A stretch of DNA of 64,000 bases from Synechococcus sp. HK05 (GTDB taxonomy: Bacteria; Cyanobacteriota; Cyanobacteriia; PCC-6307; Cyanobiaceae), in NCBI RefSeq assembly GCF_019104765.1, contig NZ_JAHRXJ010000011.1, positions 1-64,000 on the forward strand, in the 5' to 3' direction. The notes beneath the pieces are model-generated. The model saw only the letters and a program-made list of their open reading frames with translations, searched no databases and had not been told where the DNA came from. The translations under genes and the position numbers were made by a program. This document shows, one piece after another, positions 63,554-64,000 of this stretch (its first letter is position 1; each line of letters starts with the position of its first letter).

Positions 63554-64000
63554 ATGCTCAGCAGCGCACCCACGGCCAGCACCGCAGCCCCTCTGCAGCT
63601 CAGTGCGGCTGAAGCCTGGCAGCGCCTGCAGGAGCTCGATACCCAGATCAACCGCGTGGTGCTGCAACGGCAGCACCCGATCACCGGCCTATTGCCCGCC
63701 AGCACCGCCCACACGGTGCACGGCAACTACGGCGATGCCTGGGTGCGCGACTGCGTGTATTCGATCCAATGCGTATGGGGCTTGGCCCTGGCGCACCGCC
63801 GCCTGAGTGGCGCCACCACGCGCGTGTTCGAGCTGGAGCAGCGGGTGCTGCAGCTGATGCGCGGCCTGCTCAACGCGATGCTGCGCCAAGCCCACAAGGT
63901 GGAGCGCTTCAAGCACAGCCTCGCGCCGCTGGATGCGCTGCACGCCAAATACGACACCGGCAGCGGTGAACCCGTGGTGCCCGACGACGGCTGGGGACAC
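63554..64000 (+). CDS. GH15/phosphorylase-kinase-alpha-like protein, 5' part
   Basis: The frame runs open to the end of the window, giving the first 149 residues. It starts MLSSAPTASTAAPLQLSAAE. HGNYGDAWVRDCVYSIQCVW (about 56-75) matches the alpha/alpha-barrel entry of the family that includes phosphorylase b kinase regulatory subunits and GH15 glucoamylases. In cyanobacteria such proteins are annotated as glycoside hydrolase 15-related. No signal peptide is seen. The rest of the gene and any catalytic acids are outside the window. Confidence 0.75.
   Translation, partial: MLSSAPTASTAAPLQLSAAEAWQRLQELDTQINRVVLQRQHPITGLLPASTAHTVHGNYGDAWVRDCVYSIQCVWGLALAHRRLSGATTRVFELEQRVLQLMRGLLNAMLRQAHKVERFKHSLAPLDALHAKYDTGSGEPVVPDDGWGH

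Noticed and set aside
1-64000. CRISPR arrays, insertion sequences, prophage genes, toxin-antitoxin or defence islands
   Set aside because: No regular direct repeats, transposase, integrase or known defence domains were seen on either strand.

Overview
The window is a stretch of chromosome from a G+C-rich picocyanobacterium, most like the Synechococcus/Cyanobium group. The evidence is six photosystem II genes (the 3' end of psbA, then psbO, psbH, psbN, psbI, psbK), carotenoid hydroxylase crtR, nitrogen regulator ntcA, flavin-dependent thymidylate synthase thyX, and many small families known mainly from cyanobacteria (Ycf20-like, DUF2555, DUF3177, DUF3084, DUF3146, DUF3155, DUF3181, DUF3769, DUF4079). 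Coding density is very high. Genes alternate strands often and many convergent pairs overlap at their stop codons. I see no insertion sequence, prophage, CRISPR array or rRNA operon. Three tRNA genes are present: Ala(CGC), Leu(UAG) and Arg(ACG).

Layout. 0-9 kb: psbA end, DNA repair (nth), chorismate synthase (aroC), a lysine/alanine-rich DNA-binding-like protein, KDPG aldolase (eda), FtsH protease, ATP sulfurylase (sat), psbO, coaBC. 9-16 kb: tRNA-Ala, a stand-alone PCP_red protein, a Ycf20-like protein, pyrB, mpg, a ChaA-type antiporter, a creatininase-like enzyme, gatC, crtR, tRNA-Leu. 16-30 kb: ileS, a cupin, a FIST protein, trmB, an IctB-like membrane protein, an N-acetylglucosamine-kinase-like protein, glmM (frameshifted in this sequence), a lytic transglycosylase, a NIL-ferredoxin. 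30-37 kb: a TxlA-like thioredoxin, thyX, dcd with a CobO-like partner, rph, ntcA with DUF3084 and YqgF-like genes, pth, tatA, psbH/psbN. 37-44 kb: a GH38 alpha-mannosidase, psbI, and a 1048-residue outer-membrane protein whose last three quarters are strikingly A+T-rich. 44-53 kb: pentapeptide protein, leuDC, cinA, a WecA/TagO-like transferase, glyA, tRNA-Arg, murJ. 53-64 kb: sfsA, ispH, purH, an esterase, DUF3155, a histidine kinase, cobS, tgt, psbK, a TagA/CpsF-like transferase and the start of a GH15/phosphorylase-kinase-like gene.

Most genes are core housekeeping. Functional groupings include PSII small subunits and assembly, nucleotide supply (pyrB, thyX, dcd, purH, glyA), cell-envelope synthesis (glmM, murJ, WecA-like and TagA-like transferases, lytic transglycosylase, LptD-like barrel), translation (ileS, gatC, trmB, tgt, pth, rph and the tRNAs) and nitrogen control (ntcA).

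The items most worth a second look are: a perfect 42-bp palindrome without spacer between psbO and sat; the composition break inside the outer-membrane protein gene; a nine-G tract that breaks glmM; a CobO-like protein that has lost its P-loop and is translationally coupled to dcd; and a ribbon-helix-helix-like protein with a histone-H1-like tail. I do not see a clear new multi-gene defence or secretion system in this window.
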